A DNA stretch of 11,852 nucleotides, from contig CAKKQL010000043.1 in assembly GCA_919902095.1 (NCBI GenBank), positions 1 through 11,852 of the forward strand, written 5' to 3'. The stretch is from Acidiferrobacterales bacterium (GTDB lineage: Bacteria > Pseudomonadota > Gammaproteobacteria > Acidiferrobacterales > Sulfurifustaceae). Both the position numbers and the translations under genes were made by a program. The notes under the pieces are model-generated. The model saw only the letters and a list, made by a program, of their open reading frames with translations, did no database searches and was not told the origin of the DNA. Positions 1 through 6,490 of the stretch are shown piece by piece. Within the stretch, counting starts at the first letter, position 1. Every line of letters starts with the position of its first letter.

Positions 1-343
1 GGGCGATGCGAATTTCGTTCACCGTGCGACGCACGCGCGGTACCGTGCGGACGTGATCGAGGATCTTGGCGCGCTGGGCCTCGGTCGGCGCCTCGCCGGT
101 GAGCAGCACCACGCCGTTGATGCTGGTGACGTTGATGTGCACGTCCGTGAGCGACTTGTCGTCCGCGATCGCCAGTGTCGCCTTGACCTCGATGGCCTCG
201 TCGTCGAGGAACGAGCCGGAGGTGCGTTCGTCGGCGATGACGGCGCTGCCGGTGGCGGCGCCGCCGACGATCACCGGGGCGCAGCTTCCCAGCAAGCTCA
301 TTCCAGAAAGCGCCAGCAGCGTCACGAGCAATGAATGTTTCAT
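1..343 (-). CDS. dolP: BON-domain outer-membrane lipoprotein DolP (YraP), C-terminus beyond window
   Basis: DolP is an outer-membrane lipoprotein of the periplasm with two BON domains. In E. coli it binds anionic phospholipid, localises to division sites and supports envelope integrity. The visible part is 114 codons from an ATG at 343-341; the gene continues past base 1. The N-terminus MKHSLLVTLL is followed by a hydrophobic stretch and a lipobox LGSC, with C21 as the predicted lipidated cysteine. Residues of about 46-112 look like the first BON domain: an EVKATLAIADDKSL segment, then INVTSINGVVLLTGEAP and a terminal VNEIRIA. The second BON domain should lie outside the window. It starts 2 bases after the diaA/gmhA stop, so it is probably the last gene of the lpoA-yraN-diaA-dolP operon. 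Identity is strongly supported by the lipobox, the BON pattern and the gene order; function is taken from the family. Confidence 0.9.
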   Translation of the reverse strand, partial: MKHSLLVTLLALSGMSLLGSCAPVIVGGAATGSAVIADERTSGSFLDDEAIEVKATLAIADDKSLTDVHINVTSINGVVLLTGEAPTEAQRAKILDHVRTVPRVRRTVNEIRIA

Positions 344-345
344 GT

Positions 346-1349
<1,004 letters not shown>

Positions 1350-3260
1350 CTAGCCTCCGGGGAGGTCGAGTCGGAACTGGCCGGCGTCGGGCGGGGCGGA
1401 GTCGATCAGGCGCGGCGTGCCCTTGCTGAAGCGCGCCCACAGCGGCCGGCGTTGCACGCGGCCCTCGGGATCGAGCGTGAGCTGGCTGGTGACGCCGCTG
1501 AAGCGGCCGCCGCCGTCGGCGCCGATGCGATGCAGGTACGGCAGGATCGCGTAGCTGTCCATGCCGAGCGCGTAGAGGCGGTCGAGGTCGCTGTAGGCGT
1601 ACGGCCAGTCGCGCTGCAGGTTCTGGCGCAGCTCCTGAATCCGCCCTTCGCCAAGCAACATCCACGGCATGTCGGCGAACAGCACGCCGTCGAGATCGAC
1701 GTCGCGCACCGGATCGGCACGGCCGGTGTAGATGAGCGAGGTCGCGTACACCGGCACGCGCGAGGCGTGGTGGAAGCTGAGCTGCGGCTTGATGAGCCGC
1801 CCACGCGCGGCGTCGGCAGCGAGGAAAATAAAGTCGATGTCCTGGCGCGCGCGCGATTCAAACTGGATTTTCTGGCCGACGCGTCGCTCGATATCGAGCT
1901 TGCGCGCCTCGCTCAGATGAATGTTGAGCAGCTGCTTGATGGGCTCGGAGTAATCGCTCAGGTTTTCCTGATACGCCTGGGATGCGGCCACGGCGCCGCC
2001 GAGACGTTGCCAGTGGCGCAGGAACGCCGCGTGCATGCGTTCGCCGTAGCTGCTCTGGGGGTAGAGCACCGCCGTGCGGCGATGGCCGTCGAACCAGGCG
2101 CGCTCGGCGACCTGTTTCGCCTCCTGCTCCGGCGGCAGGCCGAACTGGAACAGCGGCCGGCCGCGGCCGCTGTCGTCGGTGTGGCTCAAGAGCAGCGTCG
2201 GTACCGTGAGGCTGGACCGGCGCAGGACCTGTTCGGCGGCCTCGCGTCCGAGCGGGCCGACCACCACCTGCGCGCCGTCTGTTACCGCCTGGGCATAGAA
2301 CGCCGGGGCCTTGGCCGCTTCGTCGCCGATGTCATAGATCCTGACCTGCGGTTTCTCGGGGTTGGCGTTCGCCGATGCCATCGCGAGGAAGCCGTCGCGC
2401 ACCGCCTCGGCCGCGAGCGCGACACCCGAACTCAACGGCAGCAGCAGCGCGATGGTGCGCGCCCGCGACAGCACCGGCGCACCGGCGCGCAGGGTGGCAA
2501 GCAGCGGCTCGCCGACCGGATGGGCCGGGTGGGTTTTCTTCCAGGTTTCGATGGCGCCGGCGAGACGGTCGGCGGTCGCGGCGTTCTCGGTCACGGCCAG
2601 CGTGAGTTCGATCCAGCCGCCCAGGACCGGATCGCGCGTGAGGTTGAGTTCGGCCGCCAGCCGCGCGCGCGGCAGGCTGCTCAGGGTTTTCCAGATTTGC
2701 AGCTGGTTGTCGGCCACCGTCTCGCGGGCGGTGAGATAGCGCTCGCGGCGGACGAGGCTGCTCACCGCGCCGATGGGGTTGCCTACGGCCAGCTCGGCCT
2801 GCGCGCGCGTGCGCTCGATGTCGGCGAGCAGCGCCGGGTCGAGTGGGCGCGTGCGTACGATGTCGTCGAGTTGGCGCAGTGCCTTTTCGTGCGCGCCTTC
2901 GAGAATGAGCAGTCTGGCCTCGAGCACGCGCTTGCGCACGCCGAAGGCGGGTTCGAGGCCGACGAGCTTTACCTGTGCGAGCTTCTGGCGCGCCTCCGGC
3001 GCCTGGCCGGCCTTGATGAGCGCCTCGATGCCGCGCAACTGGAAATTCTGCCGCTGCGGCGGCTTGACGCTGCGCGCCAGACGTTCGTATTCACGCGCCG
3101 CGAGCACGTACTCGCCGCGGCGATCGGCCTGCTCCGCGGCCGCGGCACTGACCGGCGGTGCGGCCGGCGCCGGCCGCGGGACGGTCTCGCAGCCGTACAG
3201 CAGGAACGCGAGCAGGGCGGTGAACGCGGTGCGGCGGACATGGGAAATAAGCGGTTTCAT
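1350..3260 (-). CDS. lpoA: Penicillin-binding protein activator LpoA (lipoprotein)
   Basis: LpoA is an outer-membrane lipoprotein that reaches through the periplasm to activate the bifunctional peptidoglycan synthase PBP1A. The predicted product is 636 residues (E. coli LpoA about 678). It opens with MKPLISHVRR, a hydrophobic segment and the lipobox LLYGC, with C24 as the lipidated cysteine. A proline- and alanine-rich linker follows. Residues of about 40-245 form a helical TPR-like region (REYERLARSV, EARQKLAQVK, ALRQLDDIV). From ALLLPLSSG near residue 271 to the end is a type-1 periplasmic-binding-protein-like domain (VVVGPLGREAA, VPTLLLSHTDD, FIFLAADAARGRLIKPQL). A TTG two codons upstream is an alternative start, but the ATG at 3260 has GGAA at suitable spacing and gives a normal signal peptide. 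It is the first gene of a four-gene operon and is divergent from rsmI. Confidence 0.95.
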   Translation of the reverse strand: MKPLISHVRRTAFTALLAFLLYGCETVPRPAPAAPPVSAAAAEQADRRGEYVLAAREYERLARSVKPPQRQNFQLRGIEALIKAGQAPEARQKLAQVKLVGLEPAFGVRKRVLEARLLILEGAHEKALRQLDDIVRTRPLDPALLADIERTRAQAELAVGNPIGAVSSLVRRERYLTARETVADNQLQIWKTLSSLPRARLAAELNLTRDPVLGGWIELTLAVTENAATADRLAGAIETWKKTHPAHPVGEPLLATLRAGAPVLSRARTIALLLPLSSGVALAAEAVRDGFLAMASANANPEKPQVRIYDIGDEAAKAPAFYAQAVTDGAQVVVGPLGREAAEQVLRRSSLTVPTLLLSHTDDSGRGRPLFQFGLPPEQEAKQVAERAWFDGHRRTAVLYPQSSYGERMHAAFLRHWQRLGGAVAASQAYQENLSDYSEPIKQLLNIHLSEARKLDIERRVGQKIQFESRARQDIDFIFLAADAARGRLIKPQLSFHHASRVPVYATSLIYTGRADPVRDVDLDGVLFADMPWMLLGEGRIQELRQNLQRDWPYAYSDLDRLYALGMDSYAILPYLHRIGADGGGRFSGVTSQLTLDPEGRVQRRPLWARFSKGTPRLIDSAPPDAGQFRLDLPGG

Positions 3261-3285
3261 GTACAATTCCGTTTCAGTCGCGCTG

Positions 3286-3315
3286 AGCGTAGGTAATCGG
3301 GGGCATGCGTGTCAA
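3286..3315 (-). promoter_or_regulatory. Candidate lpoA operon promoter
   Basis: On the minus strand a perfect TTGACA lies at 3315-3310, followed after 18 bases by TACGCT at 3291-3286. That hexamer matches TATAAT only at positions 1, 2 and 6. The predicted start would be about 20 bases before the lpoA ATG. The -35 hexamer overlaps the GTG start codon of rsmI. For rsmI on the plus strand, TACAAT at 3262-3267 resembles a -10 box, but I find no convincing -35. Both assignments are inferences from motif and position. Confidence 0.3.
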
Positions 3316-4154
3316 ACACGGTTGCACTTTATATAGTGGCGACGCCGATCGGCAATCTCGAAGACCTGTCGCCGCGCGCCGCGCGCATCTTGGCGGAAGT
3401 CGGCCTGATCGCGGCCGAGGACACGCGCACCAGCCGCAAACTTCTCACGCACTACGGCATTGCCACGCCGATGACGGCGCTGCATGAGCACAACGAGCGT
3501 GAACAGTTGCCGAAGCTCCTGGAACAGCTGCGCCAGGGCAAGTCTATCGCACTGATCAGCGATGCCGGCACGCCGCTGGTCAGCGATCCCGGCTTTCATC
3601 TGGTGCGCGCGGCCCATGAGGCCGGCATCGCGGTCGTGCCGGTTCCGGGGCCGTGTGCCGCCATCGCGGCGCTGTCCGCCGCCGGACTGCCTTCCGACCG
3701 TTTCGCCTTCGAGGGGTTCCCGCCGGCGAAGGCGGTCGCGCGCCGCCGGTTTTTCCGGGAACGCGCCGCCGATCCCCGTACGCTCATCTTTTATGAAAGC
3801 CCGCACCGCATTGTCGATTCGCTCGCCGATATGGCGGCCGAGTTCGGCACCGTACGCGAGGCGGTGGTCGCGCGCGAGCTGACGAAAATGTTCGAAACCG
3901 TCCGCGCCGCCGCGCTCGGGGAGCTCGCCGACTGGATCGCCCGCGCGGAAACCCCGCGCCAGGGCGAGTTCGTGGTGCTGGTGCGCGGCGCGCCGGAACG
4001 CGCCGGCGCGCCCGCGGCAGCGGACGCGGAGCGGATTCTGCAGCTGCTGCTGGCCGAGTTGCCGGTGAGCCGGGCGGTGGAGTTGGCGGCCAGGATCACG
4101 GGCGTACCCAAAAATACGCTCTATAAACAGGCGCTCGCGCGTAAACCGGACTGA
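3309..4154 (+). CDS. rsmI: 16S rRNA (cytidine1402-2'-O)-methyltransferase RsmI
   Basis: RsmI uses S-adenosylmethionine to 2'-O-methylate C1402 of 16S rRNA in the ribosomal P site; RsmH, encoded downstream here, N4-methylates the same base. The 281-residue product is near the usual length (E. coli 286). Family motifs appear in order: YIVATPIGNLEDLSPRA at 8-24, AEDTRTSRKLLTHYGI at 36-51, LISDAGTPLVSDPGF at 82-96, VPGPCA at 112-117, FEGFPP at 134-139 and FYESPHRI at 161-168. This is the tetrapyrrole-methylase-type fold. The start is a GTG at 3309, preceded at 5 bases by GGGGG (3299-3303). An ATG at 3305 is in another frame and does not give this protein. The C-terminal segment GVPKNTLYKQAL is also typical. 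It is divergent from lpoA and ends just before the rnpB promoter. Confidence 0.96.
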   Translation: MSNTVALYIVATPIGNLEDLSPRAARILAEVGLIAAEDTRTSRKLLTHYGIATPMTALHEHNEREQLPKLLEQLRQGKSIALISDAGTPLVSDPGFHLVRAAHEAGIAVVPVPGPCAAIAALSAAGLPSDRFAFEGFPPAKAVARRRFFRERAADPRTLIFYESPHRIVDSLADMAAEFGTVREAVVARELTKMFETVRAAALGELADWIARAETPRQGEFVVLVRGAPERAGAPAAADAERILQLLLAELPVSRAVELAARITGVPKNTLYKQALARKPD

Positions 4155-4155
4155 A

Positions 4156-4174
4156 GCCCGGCCGCGGCCCGGGC
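4156..4174. repeat. G+C-only inverted repeat between rsmI and the rnpB promoter
   Basis: Arms GCCCGG (4156-4161) and CCGGGC (4169-4174) enclose CCGCGGC, which contains the palindrome CCGCGG. It starts 2 bases after the rsmI stop and ends 4 bases before the extended -10 of rnpB. No T-run follows, so it is not a standard intrinsic terminator. It covers the place where an rnpB -35 would sit. It may terminate or stabilise the rsmI transcript. Confidence 0.45.
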
Positions 4175-4177
4175 GGG

Positions 4178-4186
4178 TGGTATAAT
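4178..4186 (+). promoter_or_regulatory. Extended -10 promoter of rnpB
   Basis: TGGTATAAT is a perfect sigma70 -10 hexamer (4181-4186) with the extended -10 TG at the correct one-base spacing. The RNase P RNA begins about 9 bases downstream, where a start site is expected. At -35 spacing the sequence is all G and C with no resemblance to TTGACA, so the extended -10 probably carries the recognition. Confidence 0.8.
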
Positions 4187-4194
4187 AGTGTCGA

Positions 4195-4534
4195 GAGTTG
4201 GCCAGACAGTCGCTGCCTGTTCGCAGGCAGAGGAAAGTCCGGGCTCCAATGGGCAGGGTGCCAGGTAACGCCTGGACGGCGCGAGCCGATGGAAAGTGCC
4301 ACAGAAAATACACCGCCTAAGCCGAAAGGCCGGTAAGGGTGAAATGGTGCGGTAAGAGCGCACCGCGCGGGTGGCAACATCCGTGGCAGGGCAAACCCCA
4401 CCTGGAGCAAGGCCAAATAGGGGAACGCTTGGTGTGTGCCCGCACCGTTCCCGGGTAGGCCGCATGAGGCGCGCGGCGACGCGCGTCCCAGATGAATGAC
4501 TGTCCTCGACAGAACCCGGCTTAACGGCCAACTC
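4195..4534 (+). ncRNA. rnpB: RNase P RNA (M1 RNA), bacterial type A
   Basis: This is the catalytic RNA of ribonuclease P, which removes 5' leaders from tRNA precursors together with the RnpA protein. The ends pair perfectly as helix P1: GAGTTGGCC (4195-4203) with GGCCAACTC (4526-4534). P3 is a short hairpin, CTGCCTG-TTCG-CAGGCAG (4213-4230). The universally conserved region AGGAAAGTCCGGGCTCC is at 4231-4247. Its P4 partner region ACAGAACCCGGCTTA is at 4509-4523, preceded by AGATGAATGAC at 4490-4500. GGTAAGGGTGAAA, GCGGTAAGAGCGCACCGC and GGAGCAAGGCCAAATAGG are also recognisable. P12 is reduced to a GCC-GAAA-GGC hairpin. At about 340 nt it is slightly shorter than the E. coli RNA (377). The L15 loop reads GGC rather than the usual GGU at 4390-4392. 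Ends are inferred from P1 pairing and could differ by a few bases. Confidence 0.97.
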
Positions 4535-4540
4535 TTTTTT
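4526..4540 (+). terminator. Possible rnpB 3' end: P1 strand followed by six T
   Basis: The 3' strand of RNase P helix P1 ends at 4534 and is followed at once by TTTTTT (4535-4540), then ATTTTA. A T-run here looks like a termination site, but no local G+C hairpin precedes it. The only stem ending at the T-run is the long-range P1 helix, whose other strand is more than 300 bases upstream. Termination is an inference. Confidence 0.35.
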
Positions 4541-4630
4541 ATTTTAGATAATATATATAACTATATGTATTATATATATTTTATACTTTCACATATATCA
4601 CTAAGTATAGTTAAATAAGCGTATATTTCT
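4535..4630. other. A+T-rich intergenic block between rnpB and the mraZ promoter
   Basis: By hand count only 14 of 96 bases are G or C, while the surrounding genes are about two-thirds G+C. The block is dense in TATATA steps and encodes no plausible protein. It contains an 11-bp inverted repeat (4550-4580) and a weak promoter-like pair, TTCACA at 4588-4593 and TTAAAT at 4611-4616 with 17 bases between; such matches are expected by chance in A+T-rich DNA. The following stretch, 4631-4712, returns to mixed composition and I recognise nothing in it. Possible roles are an upstream activating or bent region for the dcw promoter, a silencer-binding site, or a scar of foreign DNA; none is demonstrated. 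Confidence 0.8.
4550..4580. repeat. Perfect 11-bp A+T inverted repeat
   Basis: AATATATATAA (4550-4560) is repeated as its exact reverse complement TTATATATATT (4570-4580) with a 9-base loop CTATATGTA. It would form a weak all-A+T stem or an easily melted, cruciform-prone site. Low sequence complexity makes chance pairing more likely than the stem length suggests. Confidence 0.6.
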
Positions 4631-4712
4631 GGTAGTTCCCGCTGTTTTCGGCCCCCACCGGTTGTATTCATCCTAACTCGCTGTCAGGCAAGGACTAAAT
4701 TTACTGCCGTTT

Positions 4713-4723
4713 GCAATTATTGC
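4713..4723. repeat. Short inverted repeat abutting the mraZ -35 box
   Basis: GCAAT-T-ATTGC is a perfect 5-bp-arm inverted repeat that ends at the base just before TTGACA. The location is suitable for a transcription factor or for the alpha subunit of RNA polymerase. The arms are short, so chance occurrence is possible. Confidence 0.35.
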
Positions 4724-4753
4724 TTGACACTCTGTTCCCGCGCTATCTATAGT
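4724..4753 (+). promoter_or_regulatory. mraZ (dcw cluster) promoter
   Basis: A perfect -35 TTGACA (4724-4729) is followed after 18 bases by TATAGT (4748-4753), which matches TATAAT at 5 of 6 positions. Transcription is expected to start near 4760, about 50 bases before the mraZ ATG. No equally good promoter is apparent further downstream, so this is probably the main entry point for the mraZ-to-mraY genes. Confidence 0.8.
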
Positions 4754-4761
4754 GTCGGTAA

Positions 4762-4797
4762 GTGGGATTTTGTGGCGATTAGTGGAACAAAGCGGGA
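4762..4797 (+). promoter_or_regulatory. MraZ operator: 10-bp-phased TGGG-like direct repeats
   Basis: Repeats begin exactly every 10 bases: TGGG (4763), TGGC (4773), TGGA (4783) and CGGG (4793), each preceded by G. A weaker TGTC at 4753 keeps the same register. E. coli MraZ is known to bind TGGGN repeats separated by 5 bases, which is the same 10-bp period, and to repress its own operon. These repeats lie just downstream of the predicted transcription start, where a bound MraZ ring could block the polymerase. Binding itself is inferred. Confidence 0.75.
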
Positions 4798-4811
4798 GCT
4801 AGAGAAGAAAA

Positions 4812-5267
4812 ATGTTTCGCGGCGTCAATAACCTAGCGCTGGACAGCAAAGGCCGCCTCGCCATCCCGGTGCGCTACCGCGACACCCTCGCGCGCCACTG
4901 CAACGGCCAGATGGTGCTGACCGTCGACCGCGATCACTGCCTGCTGCTGTACCCCCTTCCGGAATGGGAAGAAATCGAGCGCAAGCTCGTGAAGCTCCCG
5001 AGCTTGAGCAAACCGGCGCGGCGCCTGCAGCGCCTGCTCATCGGTCATGCCACCGAATGCGAACTCGATGCCGCCGGCCGCATCCTGCTGACGCCGCCGC
5101 TGCGCGAGTTCGCGAGCCTGGTGAAGACCATCGTGCTCATCGGCCAGGGCAACAAGTTCGAAATCTGGGACGAGACCACGTGGAATACGCGCCGCGCCGA
5201 ATGGCTGGCGCAGAGCGCGGAGGACGAAGGCGAGCTGCCGCCCGATATGGAATCGATTTCACTCTAG
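4812..5267 (+). CDS. mraZ: Transcriptional regulator MraZ
   Basis: MraZ is a DNA-binding protein that forms ring-shaped oligomers and represses the dcw cluster of which it is the first gene. The 151-residue product has the expected length and two SpoVT/AbrB-like repeats. The first is marked by DSKGRLAIPVRYR at residues 11-23, the second by DAAGRILLTPPLREF from residue 86. The N-terminus MFRGVNNLALD is typical. The start is the ATG at 4812, with AGAGAAG 4 bases upstream as a modest ribosome-binding site. A repeat array matching the known MraZ operator layout lies directly upstream, so autoregulation is likely. rsmH starts 7 bases after the stop. Confidence 0.96.
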   Translation: MFRGVNNLALDSKGRLAIPVRYRDTLARHCNGQMVLTVDRDHCLLLYPLPEWEEIERKLVKLPSLSKPARRLQRLLIGHATECELDAAGRILLTPPLREFASLVKTIVLIGQGNKFEIWDETTWNTRRAEWLAQSAEDEGELPPDMESISL

Positions 5268-5274
5268 GCGCATC

Positions 5275-6219
5275 GTGAATGAACCCGAACATGTCCCGGT
5301 GCTGCTGGAGGAAACCTTGCAGGCACTGAAGGTGCGCAAGGACGGTTTCTATGTCGATGCGACCTGCGGGCGCGGCGGTCATACCCAGGCGATTCTGGAA
5401 AAGCTGGGGCCCCAGGGCCGGGTGCTGGCGCTCGATCGCGATCCGCAGGCCGTGACCGCCGTGCGCGCGCGCTGCGCCGGCGATGCGCGTATCGAAGTAC
5501 AGCAAGCCGCCTTCTCCCGTCTCGGACACCTGCTCGGCGAACGCAATCTGAACGGCCGCGTGCACGGCGTCCTGCTCGATCTCGGTGTGTCCTCGCCGCA
5601 GCTCGACGAGCCCGCCCGCGGCTTCAGTTTTCGTCACGACGGCCCGCTCGACATGCGCATGGATCCGACGAGTGGCGTGAGTGCCGCGCAGTGGATCAAT
5701 GCCGCACCCGAGGAAGAAATATCGCGCGTGCTGCACGAGTACGGCGAGGAGCGCTACGCGCGCCGCATCGCGCGCGTGATCGTGCGCGAACGCGCGCAAT
5801 CACCCCTTACTACCACGCGCCAGCTTGCCGAGCTCATCGCGCGCGCCGTGCCGTCGCGCGAACGCAGCAAGGATCCGGCGACGCGCAGCTTCCAGGCGAT
5901 TCGCATTTTCATCAATCGCGAGCTCAAGGAAATCGAACAGACGTTGCCGCAGGCGGTCCAGGCGCTGGCGTCGGGCGGACGGCTGGTGGTGATCAGCTTT
6001 CATTCGCTCGAAGACCGGATCGTGAAACGCTTCCTGCGCGCGGAAGCTAAGGGCGAGGAATTGCCTTTGGAGCTGCCGGTGCGCGCAAGCGAAATCCAGG
6101 CGCGCCTGAAACTGGTGGGCAAGGCGGTGCGCGCGAGCGCCGCCGAAGTGCAGCGCAATCCGCGTGCGCGCTCGGCCGTGCTGCGCATGGCCGAGCGCAC
6201 GGAGCATGCGCATGCGTAG
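5275..6219 (+). CDS. rsmH: 16S rRNA (cytosine1402-N4)-methyltransferase RsmH (MraW)
   Basis: RsmH transfers a methyl group from S-adenosylmethionine to N4 of C1402 in 16S rRNA, the same nucleotide that RsmI methylates on the ribose; both genes are in this window. The 314-residue length matches E. coli (313). The start region HVPVLLEETLQAL is typical. The SAM-binding motif YVDATCGRGGH ends at residue 36 and is followed by LALDRDPQAV. Further family motifs are VLLDLGVSSPQLDEPARGF, GPLDMRMDP, TRSFQAIRIFINREL and VISFHSLEDRIVKRF. Translation starts at a GTG (5275) with AGG of the mraZ stop region 6 bases upstream, so coupling to mraZ is likely. Its last 8 bases overlap ftsL. Confidence 0.96.
   Translation: MNEPEHVPVLLEETLQALKVRKDGFYVDATCGRGGHTQAILEKLGPQGRVLALDRDPQAVTAVRARCAGDARIEVQQAAFSRLGHLLGERNLNGRVHGVLLDLGVSSPQLDEPARGFSFRHDGPLDMRMDPTSGVSAAQWINAAPEEEISRVLHEYGEERYARRIARVIVRERAQSPLTTTRQLAELIARAVPSRERSKDPATRSFQAIRIFINRELKEIEQTLPQAVQALASGGRLVVISFHSLEDRIVKRFLRAEAKGEELPLELPVRASEIQARLKLVGKAVRASAAEVQRNPRARSAVLRMAERTEHAHA
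6201..6204 (+). promoter_or_regulatory. Ribosome-binding site that decides the ftsL start
   Basis: GGAG lies inside the 3' end of rsmH. It is 7 bases before the ATG at 6212 but only 1 base before the in-frame ATG at 6206. Spacing therefore favours 6212 as the ftsL start. Confidence 0.65.
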
Positions 6220-6490
6220 CCGCGTGATGCTGCTGCTTCTGGCGCTGATGGCATCGGCCATCGCCGTGGTGCAGCTCAAGCACGAAACTCGCCAGCGCTT
6301 CGCCGAACTGCAGGCACTGCAGGCGCAGCGCGATGCACTCAACGTCGAGTGGGGCCAGCTGCTGCTCGAAGAGGGGGCCTGGTCGCAGCACCGCCGCGTC
6401 GAGCTGCTGGCGCGTACCCGTATCGGCATGAGCGTCCCCGATCCGCGCAACGTCGCCGTGGTGCGCCTGAGCGGGGAGCAGACACCGTGA
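6212..6490 (+). CDS. ftsL: Cell division protein FtsL
   Basis: FtsL is a small bitopic membrane protein that pairs with FtsB through a coiled coil and, with FtsQ, activates the septal synthase FtsW-FtsI. From the ATG at 6212 the product is 92 residues. A very short cytoplasmic end (MRSR) precedes one membrane segment (VMLLLLALMASAIAVV, about residues 5-20). A heptad-rich periplasmic helix follows (HETRQRFAELQALQAQRDAL) and then the conserved region around WGQLLLEEGAW and ARTRIGM. The same frame stays open further upstream inside rsmH, but those codons translate to an arginine-rich shadow of rsmH and have no ribosome-binding site. The ATG overlaps the rsmH stop by 8 bases and the TGA overlaps the ftsI GTG, so it is tightly coupled on both sides. 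Confidence 0.92.
   Translation: MRSRVMLLLLALMASAIAVVQLKHETRQRFAELQALQAQRDALNVEWGQLLLEEGAWSQHRRVELLARTRIGMSVPDPRNVAVVRLSGEQTP

Noticed and set aside
3305..3487. ATG at 3305 as the rsmI start
   Set aside because: It is in a different frame and gives a 60-codon product unrelated to RsmI; the GTG at 3309 yields the conserved N-terminus.
3312..4313. Minus-strand open frame (333 codons) opposite rsmI and rnpB
   Set aside because: It crosses a conserved structural RNA and the rsmI coding frame, with no recognisable domain.
4121..4531. Minus-strand open frames over rnpB
   Set aside because: The interval is the RNase P RNA, whose conserved elements and P1 pairing explain the sequence.
4550..4590. 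A+T inverted repeat as an intrinsic terminator for rnpB
   Set aside because: The stem contains no G-C pair and no clean T-run follows, so it would be too weak to act as a standard terminator.
4535..4811. Insertion sequence or phage remnant between rnpB and mraZ
   Set aside because: No terminal repeats, target duplication or transposase fragment are visible; only the composition is unusual.
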